Source of the DNA: Tepidiformaceae bacterium
GTDB lineage: Bacteria > Chloroflexota > Dehalococcoidia > Tepidiformales > Tepidiformaceae
Direction: 5' to 3'
Length of the DNA: 64,000 nt
Assembly: GCA_958295975.1 (NCBI GenBank)
Contig: OY282446.1
Location: forward strand, 372,001-436,000
Shown here: positions 51,997 through 60,270 of the stretch, in pieces
Layout of the letters: the number at the start of each line of letters is the position of its first letter
Position numbering within the stretch: the stretch's first letter is position 1
Notes under the pieces: generated by a model
Databases searched by the model: none
What the model was told of the DNA's origin: nothing
What the model saw: the letters and a program-made list of their open reading frames with translations, nothing else
Program-made: the position numbers and the translations under genes

Positions 51997-53751
51997 ATGG
52001 CGCGCGCGCGGGAGCGGCGACGGCATGGGCGGCGGTGGTTCCTCGGCGCGCTCGGCGCGTCCGCGGGGGCGGCCGGGCTGGCGGCGCTTGGCTGCGGCGA
52101 CGGCGGAACGCCCGCGCCCGTCGCCGGGACGCCGGACGCGCCGCCGGACGATGCGGAGGCGTTTCCCGTCTATCCGAGCACGCCCGCGCCCTGGCCCGAA
52201 CGCCCCGCGCGGGCCAGCCGCCACGGCGGGGCGCTGCGCTACGCCGCCGCCCTCTACAGCGACGGGCAGTTCGACCCCCACCGCTCCGTCTCGGCCACGC
52301 TGCTGGGCCAGCAGGCGCTCGTCTACAGCCGCCTGCTCACCTACGAGAGCCAGGTGGACGGGCGGCTGGGGCCGGACCTCGCCCTGGGGCTGCCCGAACA
52401 GCCGGACGAGCTCACCTACGTCTTCCGCCTGAACCCGCAAGCGCGCTGGCACGAGGGCGCGCTCCCCGACGGGCGGCCCGTGACCGCGGGGGACGCGCTC
52501 TTCAGCATCGAACGGCAGCGGCAGGGGGCCCCCGCCGTCTTCCCCCGAAGCGCGCGCTGGGACCCGATCGAGGCCGCGGAGGCCCCCGACGACCTGACGC
52601 TCACGGCGAGCACGGCGGAGCCCTTCGCGGGGACGCTGGCGCGTTTCGCCTCCACGGAGGGGTTCGTGCTGCCGCCGGAGATCGAACGGGAGGAGGGCCT
52701 CACGCCGCACCGCCAGCCCGGCAGCGGCCCCTTCCGCTGGGTCGAGTGGTCGGAGGGATCGTTCGCCAGCGTCGTCCGCAACGACGCCTGGCACGGCCCC
52801 GACGGCGGCCCCTTCCTCGACGGCGTCTCCGTCGTGCAGCCGCGCCCCGCGGACGAGCTGGAGGCGGACCTGCGCACGAACCGGCTGGACGCCGTGGTGG
52901 CGGGCTTCCAGCAGGCGCGCGATCTGAAGGGCCGCCTGCCCGCGCTGCGCGAGGCGCGCTCCGCCATCGCCCAGTTCTACGGCATGCGCTTCCTCTCCGC
53001 GCTGCCGCCCTACCAGGATCCGCGCCTGCGTCTGGCGCTGACGGCGGCCATCGACCGGCGCGAGCTGCTGGACCGCTTCTTCAGCGGCGCGGGCACGCTC
53101 AACCCCTGGATCAGCGCGGGCGTGCGGCGCTGGTCGCTGCCCCAGGCGGAGCTGGCGGAAGCGCCCGGCTACCGCCCCGGCAGCGGCGGACGCGCCCTCG
53201 ACCTGGCGGACGCCCGCGCCGCCCTCGCCTCCTACCGCGCAGAGGCCGGGGTGCCCGACGAGATCGAGCTGCTGGTCACGGAGAACGTGGAGCGCACGCT
53301 CGGCATGGGCGGGCTCATCCGCGACCAGCTGGCCGCCGCCCTCGACCTCGACGTGACCGTCACCGCCGTCTCCATCGAGACGCTCGCGCGGCGGCTGGTG
53401 GCGGGCGAGGCCCCCTGGGCGGCGGGCTTCGACAACGGCTGGATCGACCTCGACGACTGGCTGTATCCCTACTTCCACAGCGAGGGCACGGGCAACACCT
53501 TCGCCCTGCGCGACGACGACCTCGACGCCCTCATCGGCGAGCAGCGCGCGGAGATGTCGCCCGACCGCCGCCAGCAGATCGGCTACGACGTGCAGCGCCG
53601 CCTGCTCGACCTGAACGTGGGCGTCAACCTCGTCAGCGAGGACGTGGTGACGCTCTTCATGCCCTACGTGCAGCTCTTCCCCGTGGACGCGGGCGAGAGC
53701 TATCAGGATCGCTTCGCGCGCACCTGGATCGACCGCGCGCACCCGACCTAG
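51997..53751 (+). CDS. Tat-exported extracellular solute-binding lipoprotein (SBP_bac_5), 584 aa
   Basis: The twin-arginine signal has [20 protein letters not shown] and a lipobox ending at Cys33. The family 5 substrate-binding domain shows [26 protein letters not shown] and similar peptide/nickel-binding-protein signatures. Likely binds an oligopeptide or a metal chelate. No ABC permease or ATPase genes are adjacent, so it is orphaned here. Confidence 0.85.
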   Translation: MARARERRRHGRRWFLGALGASAGAAGLAALGCGDGGTPAPVAGTPDAPPDDAEAFPVYPSTPAPWPERPARASRHGGALRYAAALYSDGQFDPHRSVSATLLGQQALVYSRLLTYESQVDGRLGPDLALGLPEQPDELTYVFRLNPQARWHEGALPDGRPVTAGDALFSIERQRQGAPAVFPRSARWDPIEAAEAPDDLTLTASTAEPFAGTLARFASTEGFVLPPEIEREEGLTPHRQPGSGPFRWVEWSEGSFASVVRNDAWHGPDGGPFLDGVSVVQPRPADELEADLRTNRLDAVVAGFQQARDLKGRLPALREARSAIAQFYGMRFLSALPPYQDPRLRLALTAAIDRRELLDRFFSGAGTLNPWISAGVRRWSLPQAELAEAPGYRPGSGGRALDLADARAALASYRAEAGVPDEIELLVTENVERTLGMGGLIRDQLAAALDLDVTVTAVSIETLARRLVAGEAPWAAGFDNGWIDLDDWLYPYFHSEGTGNTFALRDDDLDALIGEQRAEMSPDRRQQIGYDVQRRLLDLNVGVNLVSEDVVTLFMPYVQLFPVDAGESYQDRFARTWIDRAHPT

Positions 53752-53763
53752 GTGACGCCCGCC

Positions 53764-53863
53764 TAGGCCTCCGACTCCTCGAAGAGCTGGAAGAGGACGC
53801 CGTTGGCGTCGCGCGGGGAGATGAAGAAGTTGCGCCGCCAGCCGCTCTCGTCCACGCCGCCCG
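53764..53863. repeat. 100-bp direct repeat, left copy (3' end of VOC gene)
   Basis: Identical over 100 bases, with one mismatch, to 55891-55990. It codes (minus strand) the last 33 residues and stop of the VOC protein but is cut off from the rest of the gene. Confidence 0.95.
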
Positions 53864-54156
53864 AGCGCCTTCAGGGGCGAGACGTAGACGATGCGCGTGA
53901 CCGCCTCCAGCTCGCCCGCCCCGGCCTCGCGCACGAGCTGGTCGATGCCGGCGAGGAAGGCGGCGAGCGTCTTGCCGGAGCCGGTGGGCGCGGCCACGAG
54001 CGTGGTCTCGCCCGCGAGGATGCGGGGCCAGCCCTCGGCCTGCGCGTCGGTGGGGCGCTCGAAGCGGCGCTCGAACCAGGCGCGCACGACGGGGTGGAAG
54101 GCCGCCAGCGGCCCGGCGCCGGAGGGCGCATCGGCGGGGGCGTCGCGCTCGAACAT
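53864..54156 (-). pseudogene. lhr: 5' fragment of an Lhr-type ATP-dependent helicase
   Basis: The first 97 residues of an Lhr-like superfamily 2 helicase: PTDAQ (Q-like motif), APTGSGKT (Walker A) and [11 protein letters not shown] (Ia). The gene ends abruptly at 53864, where the 100-bp repeat begins in a different frame. The promoter TATCAT and ATG are still present. The rest of lhr is not in the window. A short ATP-binding fragment could still be made, but helicase motifs II-VI are lost. Confidence 0.9.
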
Positions 54157-54165
54157 GCGTACGCG

Positions 54166-54171
54166 ATGATA
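54166..54171 (-). promoter_or_regulatory. -10 element TATCAT of the lhr fragment
   Basis: TATCAT on the minus strand, nine bases before the ATG; leaderless geometry. Confidence 0.45.
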
Positions 54172-54208
54172 CCGGAATCGCGCCGCTCGCGCGAACGCGC
54201 GGAAGGCG

Positions 54209-54214
54209 TACCAT
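54209..54214 (+). promoter_or_regulatory. -10 element TACCAT, leaderless geometry, ATPase-TOPRIM pair
   Basis: TACCAT, then six bases, then the ATG at 54221, the same layout as murJ. Confidence 0.5.
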
Positions 54215-54220
54215 GCCCGC

Positions 54221-55252
54221 ATGGTCATCGACGAGCGCCTGCACCTGCCCGACCTGCTGATCGAGGGCTTTCGCGGCATCGAGGCGCTGACGATTCCGCG
54301 TCTGGGGCACGTCACGTTGCTGACGGGCAAGAACGGCGTGGGCAAGACGACGGTGCTGGAAGCCGTGCAGCTGTATGCCACGCGGGGCCGTTCCATGCAG
54401 CAGCTGTTGGTGGCGCGGAGAGAGACTTTTTTTACTACCGACGTGGAGAACGACGAGGTCGCAGTGCCCGATGGTTCGGCGCTTTTTTATAAGTGGGGCG
54501 CTTCCCCGGGCACGCAAAGTATGATTGGTTCTCCAACCATGAAGGATGCGAGCCTCTTGATCGAGCCTCACATTCAGGCTCCAGAGTATGAGAAGATGAA
54601 AAAGTTCCTGAATCTTTCTCAGGATCGCATCATTGCGCTCAAATTTTCGCTTGGAGATCAATCTTGGTACTCGTATGGGATGGATGATGCGCCACCAATG
54701 ACTCAAGGGGCACGATTGGGACCAAGCGTACTGGATGACGATGCACTGGCAAAGATGTGGAGCAAAATTGCCTTGAAGCCCGAGCAGACTAGTGCAATAG
54801 CAGCGCTAGAACTTGCAACCACCGCTAGTATTGAAGGCGTTGCACTTGTCAACAAGGATCAGATCGTTGTCAGGCTTAGCGAACACGAGCATCGCATCCC
54901 CCTCAAGAGCTTGGGGGATGGAGCATCGCGTCTGCTTGCGGTGGCTCTGGCCTTTGCCAACGCTCAGGATGGTTTCCTGTTTATTGATGAGGCAGAGAAC
55001 GGCATTCATCACTCCATCCAGCGTGACTACTGGCGGATGATCCTGCAAGCCGCGCACGACAACAACGTGCAGGTCATCGCCACAACGCACAGCTGGGATT
55101 GCGTGCGTGGTTTCGCGCAGGCCGCGGTGGAGAACGGGGAGGTTGATGGTGTCTTGATTCGTCTTGAAAAGGACGAAGATGGCCTCCACGCCATCACTTA
55201 CTCCAAAGACAAGCTCCGGCGGGCCACTGAACATGACATCGAGGTCCGCTAA
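54221..55252 (+). CDS. SMC/OLD-like AAA ATPase, 343 aa
   Basis: Walker A GKNGVGKT (36-43) after an [17 protein letters not shown] strand typical of RecF/SMC/OLD ATPases; a [19 protein letters not shown] signature-like helix near 228; Walker [16 protein letters not shown] near 251; and a switch histidine in VIATTHSWD near 285. It lacks a long coiled coil. The coding DNA is clearly AT-richer than the rest of the window. Two bases separate its stop from the TOPRIM gene. By family it resembles the ATPase half of OLD- and PARIS-type defence systems. A defence role is inferred, not shown. Confidence 0.88.
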   Translation: MVIDERLHLPDLLIEGFRGIEALTIPRLGHVTLLTGKNGVGKTTVLEAVQLYATRGRSMQQLLVARRETFFTTDVENDEVAVPDGSALFYKWGASPGTQSMIGSPTMKDASLLIEPHIQAPEYEKMKKFLNLSQDRIIALKFSLGDQSWYSYGMDDAPPMTQGARLGPSVLDDDALAKMWSKIALKPEQTSAIAALELATTASIEGVALVNKDQIVVRLSEHEHRIPLKSLGDGASRLLAVALAFANAQDGFLFIDEAENGIHHSIQRDYWRMILQAAHDNNVQVIATTHSWDCVRGFAQAAVENGEVDGVLIRLEKDEDGLHAITYSKDKLRRATEHDIEVR

Positions 55253-55254
55253 AG

Positions 55255-55893
55255 ATGCCTGAGCGCGCTTCGCGCATCCTTCTGGTCGAAGGACAGGACG
55301 ACAAGCATGTGGTGCTGCACATCATCCACAGACTCGGCCTCGAACTCGGCCTCGCCATTCGCGACGGGGGCGACCTGGGCGGCTACTCCAATCTTCGCGC
55401 CAGAATCGACACGACCATTGACGAACCCGGCGTGGAGGCGGTCGGGATCATGGCCGATGCGAACGATGCGCCTCAGAGCCGCTGGGACTCCGTCACCGAC
55501 GCGGTGCGGGCATCCGAGAGGCTGCGGTCGGCGAACGTCGAGCTGCCGGACAGTCCCGTGCCGAGCGGGGCAGTCGCTGAGGACAAGCCCCGCGTCGGCA
55601 TCTGGCTCATGCCCGATAACGTGCGTCCTGGCGAACTGGAGGACTTCGTGGCCGAGATGATCCCGCATGGCGATCCGGTCCGGCCGCGAGCACACGCCTA
55701 TATCGACGGCATCCCCGAAGCCGACCGCAAGTTCGCCGAAGGCAAGACTGAGCGCGCCAGGATCCACGCTTGGCTGGCCGCCCGCGAGGAGCCGCGCCGC
55801 ATGGGGCTCGCCATCCGCGCTGACGATCTCAGCACTGAAGCGCCGCTCTGCCAAGCCTTCGCGGAGTGGCTCCGGCGGCTGTTCGGACCTTAG
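55255..55893 (+). CDS. TOPRIM-like (DUF3226 family) protein, 212 aa
   Basis: The opening ILLVEGQDDKHVVLHIIHRL has the TOPRIM glutamate (Glu12), and GIMADANDAPQSRW has the acidic motif (Asp68, Asp71). GVRIGIWLMP-like sequence reads VGIWLMPDNVRPGELEDFVA near 116 with further acids. This matches the DUF3226 family, a TOPRIM fold. It forms a two-gene unit with the ATPase; in PARIS and OLD systems a TOPRIM nuclease is the effector. The stop TAG is the first three bases of the right 100-bp repeat. Confidence 0.85.
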   Translation: MPERASRILLVEGQDDKHVVLHIIHRLGLELGLAIRDGGDLGGYSNLRARIDTTIDEPGVEAVGIMADANDAPQSRWDSVTDAVRASERLRSANVELPDSPVPSGAVAEDKPRVGIWLMPDNVRPGELEDFVAEMIPHGDPVRPRAHAYIDGIPEADRKFAEGKTERARIHAWLAAREEPRRMGLAIRADDLSTEAPLCQAFAEWLRRLFGP

Positions 55894-56750
55894 GCCTCCG
55901 GCTCCTCGAAGAGCTGGAAGAGGACGCCGTTGGCGTCGCGCGGGGAGATGAAGAAGTTGCGCCGCCAGCCGCTCTCGTCCACGCCGCCCGCAGGCGACAC
56001 GCCCTCCGCCGCCAGCGCCTCCACGGCAGCGTCTACCGATTCCACCTCGCAGGAGACGTGGTGCAGGCCCGGACCGCGTCGGGCGAGGAAGGTCTGCAGG
56101 AAGCCCTCGTCGCCCAGCGGCTCCAGTATCTCCAGCTTCAGCTCGGTGGCGGGGATGCGCAGCATGCAGCCCTTGTAGCCGCGGTCGGGGACCTCCCAGC
56201 AGCGCCCGGCGTCCATGCCGAAGACGCGCTCCAGCCAGACCGCGCGCGCATCCAGGTCGGGTGAGGCGATGGCGATGTGGTCGATGCGGCGGAAGCCAAG
56301 CGCGCCCGCCTCGCCGCGCGTCCCGTTCACGGGCTCCGCGCGCTTCGGCTCGTAGAGCTGCCAGAGGACGCCGCCGCTGTCGCGCGGATGGATGTAGGCC
56401 ATGCGCCACATCGAGTCCTCGCTGATGCCGCCGAAGGGGGTGACGCCGAGCCGCTCCAGCTCCGCCGCCGCTTCCTCGATGTCGGGCACCTGCACGGTGA
56501 GGTGGTGGAGGCCGGGGCCGCGCTGGTCGAGGAATTTCTGCACCAGGCTGTCGGGGCCGTCGGGCTGCAGGATCTCCCATTCGGTGGCGGTGTTGCGGAT
56601 GCGGCTCACGCTGCCGCCGAAGGGCGTGTCCGGACGGGGGGTGAACTCGCGCAGGAAGCGGAAGCCGAAGAGCCGCGCGAAGCGAGCGCACTGCGCGCGC
56701 CAGTCGCAGGCGGCCATGCTGATGTGATCGAAGCGGTTGAGCGTGAGCAT
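55890..56750 (-). CDS. Two-domain VOC (glyoxalase/dioxygenase-like) protein, 286 aa
   Basis: Tandem vicinal-oxygen-chelate domains (about 1-135 and 150-280), each with an FDHISMA or IDHIAIA histidine, an RGPGLHH histidine and an [15 protein letters not shown] or HPRDSGGVLWQLYE glutamate. This resembles 4-hydroxyphenylpyruvate dioxygenase or methylmalonyl-CoA epimerase relatives; substrate unknown. The last 100 bases are duplicated at 53764-53863. Confidence 0.85.
   Translation of the reverse strand: MLTLNRFDHISMAACDWRAQCARFARLFGFRFLREFTPRPDTPFGGSVSRIRNTATEWEILQPDGPDSLVQKFLDQRGPGLHHLTVQVPDIEEAAAELERLGVTPFGGISEDSMWRMAYIHPRDSGGVLWQLYEPKRAEPVNGTRGEAGALGFRRIDHIAIASPDLDARAVWLERVFGMDAGRCWEVPDRGYKGCMLRIPATELKLEILEPLGDEGFLQTFLARRGPGLHHVSCEVESVDAAVEALAAEGVSPAGGVDESGWRRNFFISPRDANGVLFQLFEEPEA
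55891..55990. repeat. 100-bp direct repeat, right copy
   Basis: Right copy of the repeat at 53764-53863, here inside the intact VOC gene. Together the two frame the lhr fragment, the ATPase and the TOPRIM gene. Confidence 0.95.
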
Positions 56751-56763
56751 GGGGGGCCGCCGG

Positions 56764-56770
56764 TATGGTA
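56764..56770. promoter_or_regulatory. Symmetric divergent -10 element TATGGTA, VOC and diacylglycerol kinase genes
   Basis: TATGGT on the plus strand and TACCAT on the minus strand share the same bases, 14 bases before the VOC ATG (56750) and 26 before the kinase ATG (56796). Confidence 0.45.
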
Positions 56771-56795
56771 GGGAAACGGAGGGCGCGGGGCAACC

Positions 56796-57716
56796 ATGGC
56801 GACGGGCGCGACGATCGTGGCCAATCCGTTCGCGCGCGGGATGCGGCGCTTCGACGCGGCGCGCGCGCTGCGCCAGCTGGAGCGGCGCGGCCTCGGCGCG
56901 CGGCTGGAGCTGCCGGATTCGCCGGAGGGGACCGCCGCCGCCGCGCGCGCCGCCGCCGAACGGGGCGACGCCTTCGTGTTCGCGCTGGGGGGCGACGGCA
57001 CGGCGCGGCTGGCGGCGGGGGCGCTGGCGGGCACGGAGACGGCGCTGGCCGTGCTCGCGGGCGGCACCGCCAACGTGTGGGCGAAGGAGGCGGGCATCCC
57101 CCGCGCCTTTCCGCGCGCCATCGCCGCCCATCTCGACGGCCAGCGCGCGCCCATGGATCTGGGCCGGGCCAACGGCGAGCCCTTCCTGCTCATGGCGGGC
57201 ATCGGCTGGGACGCCCGCATCGCGGCCACCGTGCCGCCCCCGCTCAAGCGGCGGCTGGGCGTGCTCGCCTACGTGCTCCACGGCGCGCCCCTGCTCCCGC
57301 GGCTGCGCGCGAACCCGCTGGCGTGGTCGGCGGAGGGCGGCGGCGGCGAGGAGCGCATCGGGCTGATCGTGGCCAGCAACACGCGCCTCTACGGCGGCGT
57401 CCTCATGTTCTCGCCGGAGGCGAGCGCCCGCGACGGCGCGCTCGACGTGTGCATCTTCGCGCCGCGCGGGCCGCGCGACGCGCTCCGCCACACCGCCGGT
57501 GTGCTGGCGCGGCGGCACGGGGGCGACGCGCGCGTGCGCCAGCTGCGGACGGCGCGGTTCGCGGTGGAGACGCCGGGCCTGCCCGTGCAGGTGGACGGCG
57601 ACGCCATCGGCGAGACGCCGCTGACGCTGACCGTGGAGCGCGGGGCCGTGCGCATGAGCGTGCCGCGCGGGCCCCTGCCGCCGGTGCTGGCCGCTACTCC
57701 CCCTCGAAGCGGCTGA
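56796..57716 (+). CDS. Diacylglycerol kinase family lipid kinase, 306 aa
   Basis: Catalytic-domain motifs are ATIVANPFARGM near the N-terminus, FALGGDGTARLAAGAL near 62 and VLAGGTANVWAKEAGIPR near 85, then a C-terminal beta-domain with VDGDAIGETPLTLTV. Phosphorylates diacylglycerol or a related lipid (YegS/DgkB class). Ends convergently, overlapping recF by 23 bases. Confidence 0.9.
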   Translation: MATGATIVANPFARGMRRFDAARALRQLERRGLGARLELPDSPEGTAAAARAAAERGDAFVFALGGDGTARLAAGALAGTETALAVLAGGTANVWAKEAGIPRAFPRAIAAHLDGQRAPMDLGRANGEPFLLMAGIGWDARIAATVPPPLKRRLGVLAYVLHGAPLLPRLRANPLAWSAEGGGGEERIGLIVASNTRLYGGVLMFSPEASARDGALDVCIFAPRGPRDALRHTAGVLARRHGGDARVRQLRTARFAVETPGLPVQVDGDAIGETPLTLTVERGAVRMSVPRGPLPPVLAATPPRSG

Positions 57717-58860
57717 CGCTCCCGCCGCTCACGGCGAAGCGCCCGGTCGCGCCCGCCAGCGCGTCGCGCACGCGGTCGACGTCGGCGGTGGTGACGATGG
57801 CCTGCTGGAAGGTCTCGAAGGAATCGAGCACGCCGCGGCGGCGGCGCTCGTCGAGTTCGCTGAGCACGTCGTCGAGGAGCACGACGGGCTCGTCGCCGAG
57901 GCAGGTCTGGATGTAGGCGGCCTCGGCCAGGCGCAGGGAGAGGGCGGCCGTGCGCAGCTGCGCGCGCGAGGCGAAGGCGCCCGCGGGCAGGCCGTCGATG
58001 CGCACCTCCACGTCGTCGCGGTGGGGGCCGACGAGGGTGACGCCCGCGGCGATTTCGCGCGGGCGGCCCTGCTCGAGGGCGCGCAACATGCGGTCGGTCC
58101 ACTCCGCGTCGTCGAGCGGCAGGTCGCGCTCGATGGCGTCGCCGAGGGCGGGCTTGTAGGTCAGGTCCACCGTCTCCGCCTCGTCGCTGAGGGCGGCCAT
58201 CTGCTGGCTGGCGTGGGCGACGAGCAGTCCGAGGGCGTCGGCGCGGCCCTTCATGATGACGCCGCCCGCGTGGGCCAGCTCCTGGTTCCAGAAGCCGAGC
58301 TCGGCGGGGGCGGCGTCGCGTGCCTGGATGCGCTTGAGCAGCCCGTTGCGCTGCTGGAGGACGCGCTGGTAGCGCTGCATGGCGCGCAGGTAGCCGCGGT
58401 CCACCTGCGAGACCATCATGTCGAGGTAGCGGCGGCGCAGGATGGGCGGCCCCGCCGCCACCTCGATGTCGAGCGTGGAGAAGAGCACGGCGGCCAGCTC
58501 GCCCACGGCCTCGGAGGCGCGGCGGGCGAGGCCGTTCACGCGCACGCGCTTGCCCGCGCGCTGGCCCTCGGCGGAGCGCCCGACGACGGCGAGGGCGATT
58601 TCGAGGTTGCCCGCCGCGCGCCGCACCTCGGCCCGCAGGCGCGCCACGGGGAACTCCGTGTCGAGCAGGTCGCGGCGCACGAGGTCGGCGTCGCTGCTGG
58701 CGCGGCTGGAGCGCAGCGTGGAGAGCAGGTAGACGGCCTCCAGCAGGTTGCTCTTGCCCTGCGCGTTCTCGCCCACCACGAGGTTGAGGCCGCGGTCGAG
58801 CTGCAGCTCGGCCTGCCCATAGTTGCGGAAACCGGCGATCTGGAGTCTGGTGATGTACAC
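57694..58860 (-). CDS. recF: DNA replication and repair protein RecF, 388 aa
   Basis: Walker A GENAQGKS near 30 after LQIAGFRNYGQAELQL, a VGPHRDD motif near 278, and PVVLLDDVLSELDERRRR (Walker B/signature) near 323. Loads RecA at gaps with RecO and RecR. GTG start. It is divergent from dnaN, unlike the usual dnaN-recF order; dnaA and gyrB are not here. Confidence 0.95.
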   Translation of the reverse strand: MYITRLQIAGFRNYGQAELQLDRGLNLVVGENAQGKSNLLEAVYLLSTLRSSRASSDADLVRRDLLDTEFPVARLRAEVRRAAGNLEIALAVVGRSAEGQRAGKRVRVNGLARRASEAVGELAAVLFSTLDIEVAAGPPILRRRYLDMMVSQVDRGYLRAMQRYQRVLQQRNGLLKRIQARDAAPAELGFWNQELAHAGGVIMKGRADALGLLVAHASQQMAALSDEAETVDLTYKPALGDAIERDLPLDDAEWTDRMLRALEQGRPREIAAGVTLVGPHRDDVEVRIDGLPAGAFASRAQLRTAALSLRLAEAAYIQTCLGDEPVVLLDDVLSELDERRRRGVLDSFETFQQAIVTTADVDRVRDALAGATGRFAVSGGSVSRFEGE

Positions 58861-58871
58861 GGCGCGCCCGG

Positions 58872-58886
58872 GGCGGCAATGCCGCC
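58872..58886. promoter_or_regulatory. Inverted repeat in the recF leader
   Basis: GGCGGCA and TGCCGCC arms around one base, in the 5' leader of recF on the minus strand; could be a hairpin or an operator. Confidence 0.3.
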
Positions 58887-58895
58887 GGATTGCCC

Positions 58896-58901
58896 ACTAT
58901 A
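58896..58901 (-). promoter_or_regulatory. -10 element TATAGT of recF
   Basis: TATAGT on the minus strand, 35 bases before the GTG at 58860; -35 weak. Confidence 0.45.
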
Positions 58902-58977
58902 GGCCATTTTTCGCGTATTCGCCTCTTTTATGTGCGATAGAGGCGCGGGAAACTGATCAGGTGCATACGCAATAGCC

Positions 58978-59006
58978 TTGCGGAGCGGCGATCTCCTTCC
59001 TAGAAT
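58978..59006 (+). promoter_or_regulatory. Promoter of dnaN
   Basis: TTGCGG (58978-58983), a 17-base spacer and TAGAAT (59001-59006), 31 bases before the ATG. Confidence 0.6.
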
Positions 59007-59037
59007 CGCGCCAGCATTCAACGGCGGGGTGTGATCA

Positions 59038-60192
59038 ATGAAGGTTCAGGTGCTCCAGGAGAACCTGCAGCGCGGGCTCGGCATCGTGGGCCGCGCGGTG
59101 GCGGCGCGCTCCACGCTGCCCATCACGGCGAACGTCCTCATCATGACCGACGAGGGGCGGCTGAAGCTCTCCGCCACCGACCTCGACATCTCCATCAGCA
59201 CCTGGATCGGCGCGAAGATCGACGAGGAAGGCGCGACCACCATCCCCGCGCGGCTGATGACCGACTTCGTGGCGCAGCTGCCCCCGGCCACCGTCACCAT
59301 CGAGAGCGACGAGGAGATGCGCCGTTCGGCCAAGCTGACGTGCGCGCGCACGGAGTCGACCGTCAACACGCTCTCCGCGACCGATTTCCCCCGCCTCGCC
59401 ACCATCGGGGACGGCCCCGGCATCTCCATCAACCCCACGGACCTGCGGCGCGCCATCGACCGCGTGGAGTTCGCCGCCGCCACGGACGATTCCCGCCCCG
59501 TGATCACGGGCGTGAGCGTGAAGGGCGCGGAGCACATGCTCACCTTCGCCGCTTCCGACGGCTTCCGCCTGGCCGTGGCCGACATCGCCCTGGACGAGAA
59601 GCAGTCGGTGGCGGAATTCGACCTGATCGTGCCCGCGCGGGCCCTGCGCGAGGTGGGCCGCCTGATCGGCGACAGCGGCGCCCCCGTCGAGCTGCGCGTG
59701 AACGAGGAGAAGACGCGCGTGGAGTTCACGCTCACGGACGTGGAGCTGTCGGCGCAGCTCATCCAGGGCTCCTTCCCCAACTACACGCAGCTGATCCCGA
59801 CCGAATGGAACACGGCCACCGAGGTGCCCGTGGGGGACTTCATGCGCGGGGCGCGCATCGCCGCCATCTTCGCGCGCGACGGCAGCGGCATCGTGCGCCT
59901 GCAGGTCACCCCCGAGGACGCCGCGCGGGAGGACGGGCAGCTGCTCATCAGCGCGCGCGCGGACGAGGTGGGGGACAACGAGGGCACGATCGACGTGCGC
60001 GTGAAGGGCGAGGCCGCCAAGATCGCCTTCAACAGCCGCTACCTCGCCGACGTGCTGGGCGCGCTCGACCCGGAGGGCTCGGTGCGCATGGAGACGACCA
60101 GCCCCTCCAGCCAGGGCGTCTTCCGGCCCGTGGACGAGAGCGGCAAGGACGACTACGTGCACGTCGTCATGCCCATGTTCGTGCAGTGGTAG
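59038..60192 (+). CDS. dnaN: DNA polymerase III beta sliding clamp, 384 aa
   Basis: Three clamp domains: RSTLPITANVLI near 25, FAASDGFRLAVADIAL near 178, IAFNSRYLADVLGAL near 322, and a C-terminal YVHVVMPMFVQW typical of the family. Ring that tethers the replicative polymerase. Divergent from recF. Confidence 0.96.
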   Translation: MKVQVLQENLQRGLGIVGRAVAARSTLPITANVLIMTDEGRLKLSATDLDISISTWIGAKIDEEGATTIPARLMTDFVAQLPPATVTIESDEEMRRSAKLTCARTESTVNTLSATDFPRLATIGDGPGISINPTDLRRAIDRVEFAAATDDSRPVITGVSVKGAEHMLTFAASDGFRLAVADIALDEKQSVAEFDLIVPARALREVGRLIGDSGAPVELRVNEEKTRVEFTLTDVELSAQLIQGSFPNYTQLIPTEWNTATEVPVGDFMRGARIAAIFARDGSGIVRLQVTPEDAAREDGQLLISARADEVGDNEGTIDVRVKGEAAKIAFNSRYLADVLGALDPEGSVRMETTSPSSQGVFRPVDESGKDDYVHVVMPMFVQW

Positions 60193-60195
60193 CGC

Positions 60196-60211
60196 GGGGG
60201 CCCCGGCCCCC
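60196..60211 (+). terminator. GC-rich hairpin after dnaN
   Basis: GGGGGCC and GGCCCCC arms with a two-base loop, four bases after the stop codon. No U tract follows. Confidence 0.35.
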
Positions 60212-60270
60212 ACGCCCCTGATCGCCCCGAGTACGGACCCGCCGGTCGAGCGGGCCAGCCAGCCGCTGGA

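Noticed and set aside
51916-54396. Long minus-strand frame that would fuse the Lhr start to a 700-residue protein
   Set aside because: Beyond 53864 it reads antisense through the repeat and the lipoprotein gene with low-complexity composition; GC-rich genes leave open antisense frames.
53752-56000. Transposon or integron carrying the ATPase-TOPRIM pair
   Set aside because: No transposase, integrase, terminal inverted repeats or attC-like sites; only 100-bp direct repeats.
58861-59037. Possible replication origin near dnaN/recF
   Set aside because: The gap is only slightly AT-rich, shows no clear DnaA boxes, and dnaA is absent.
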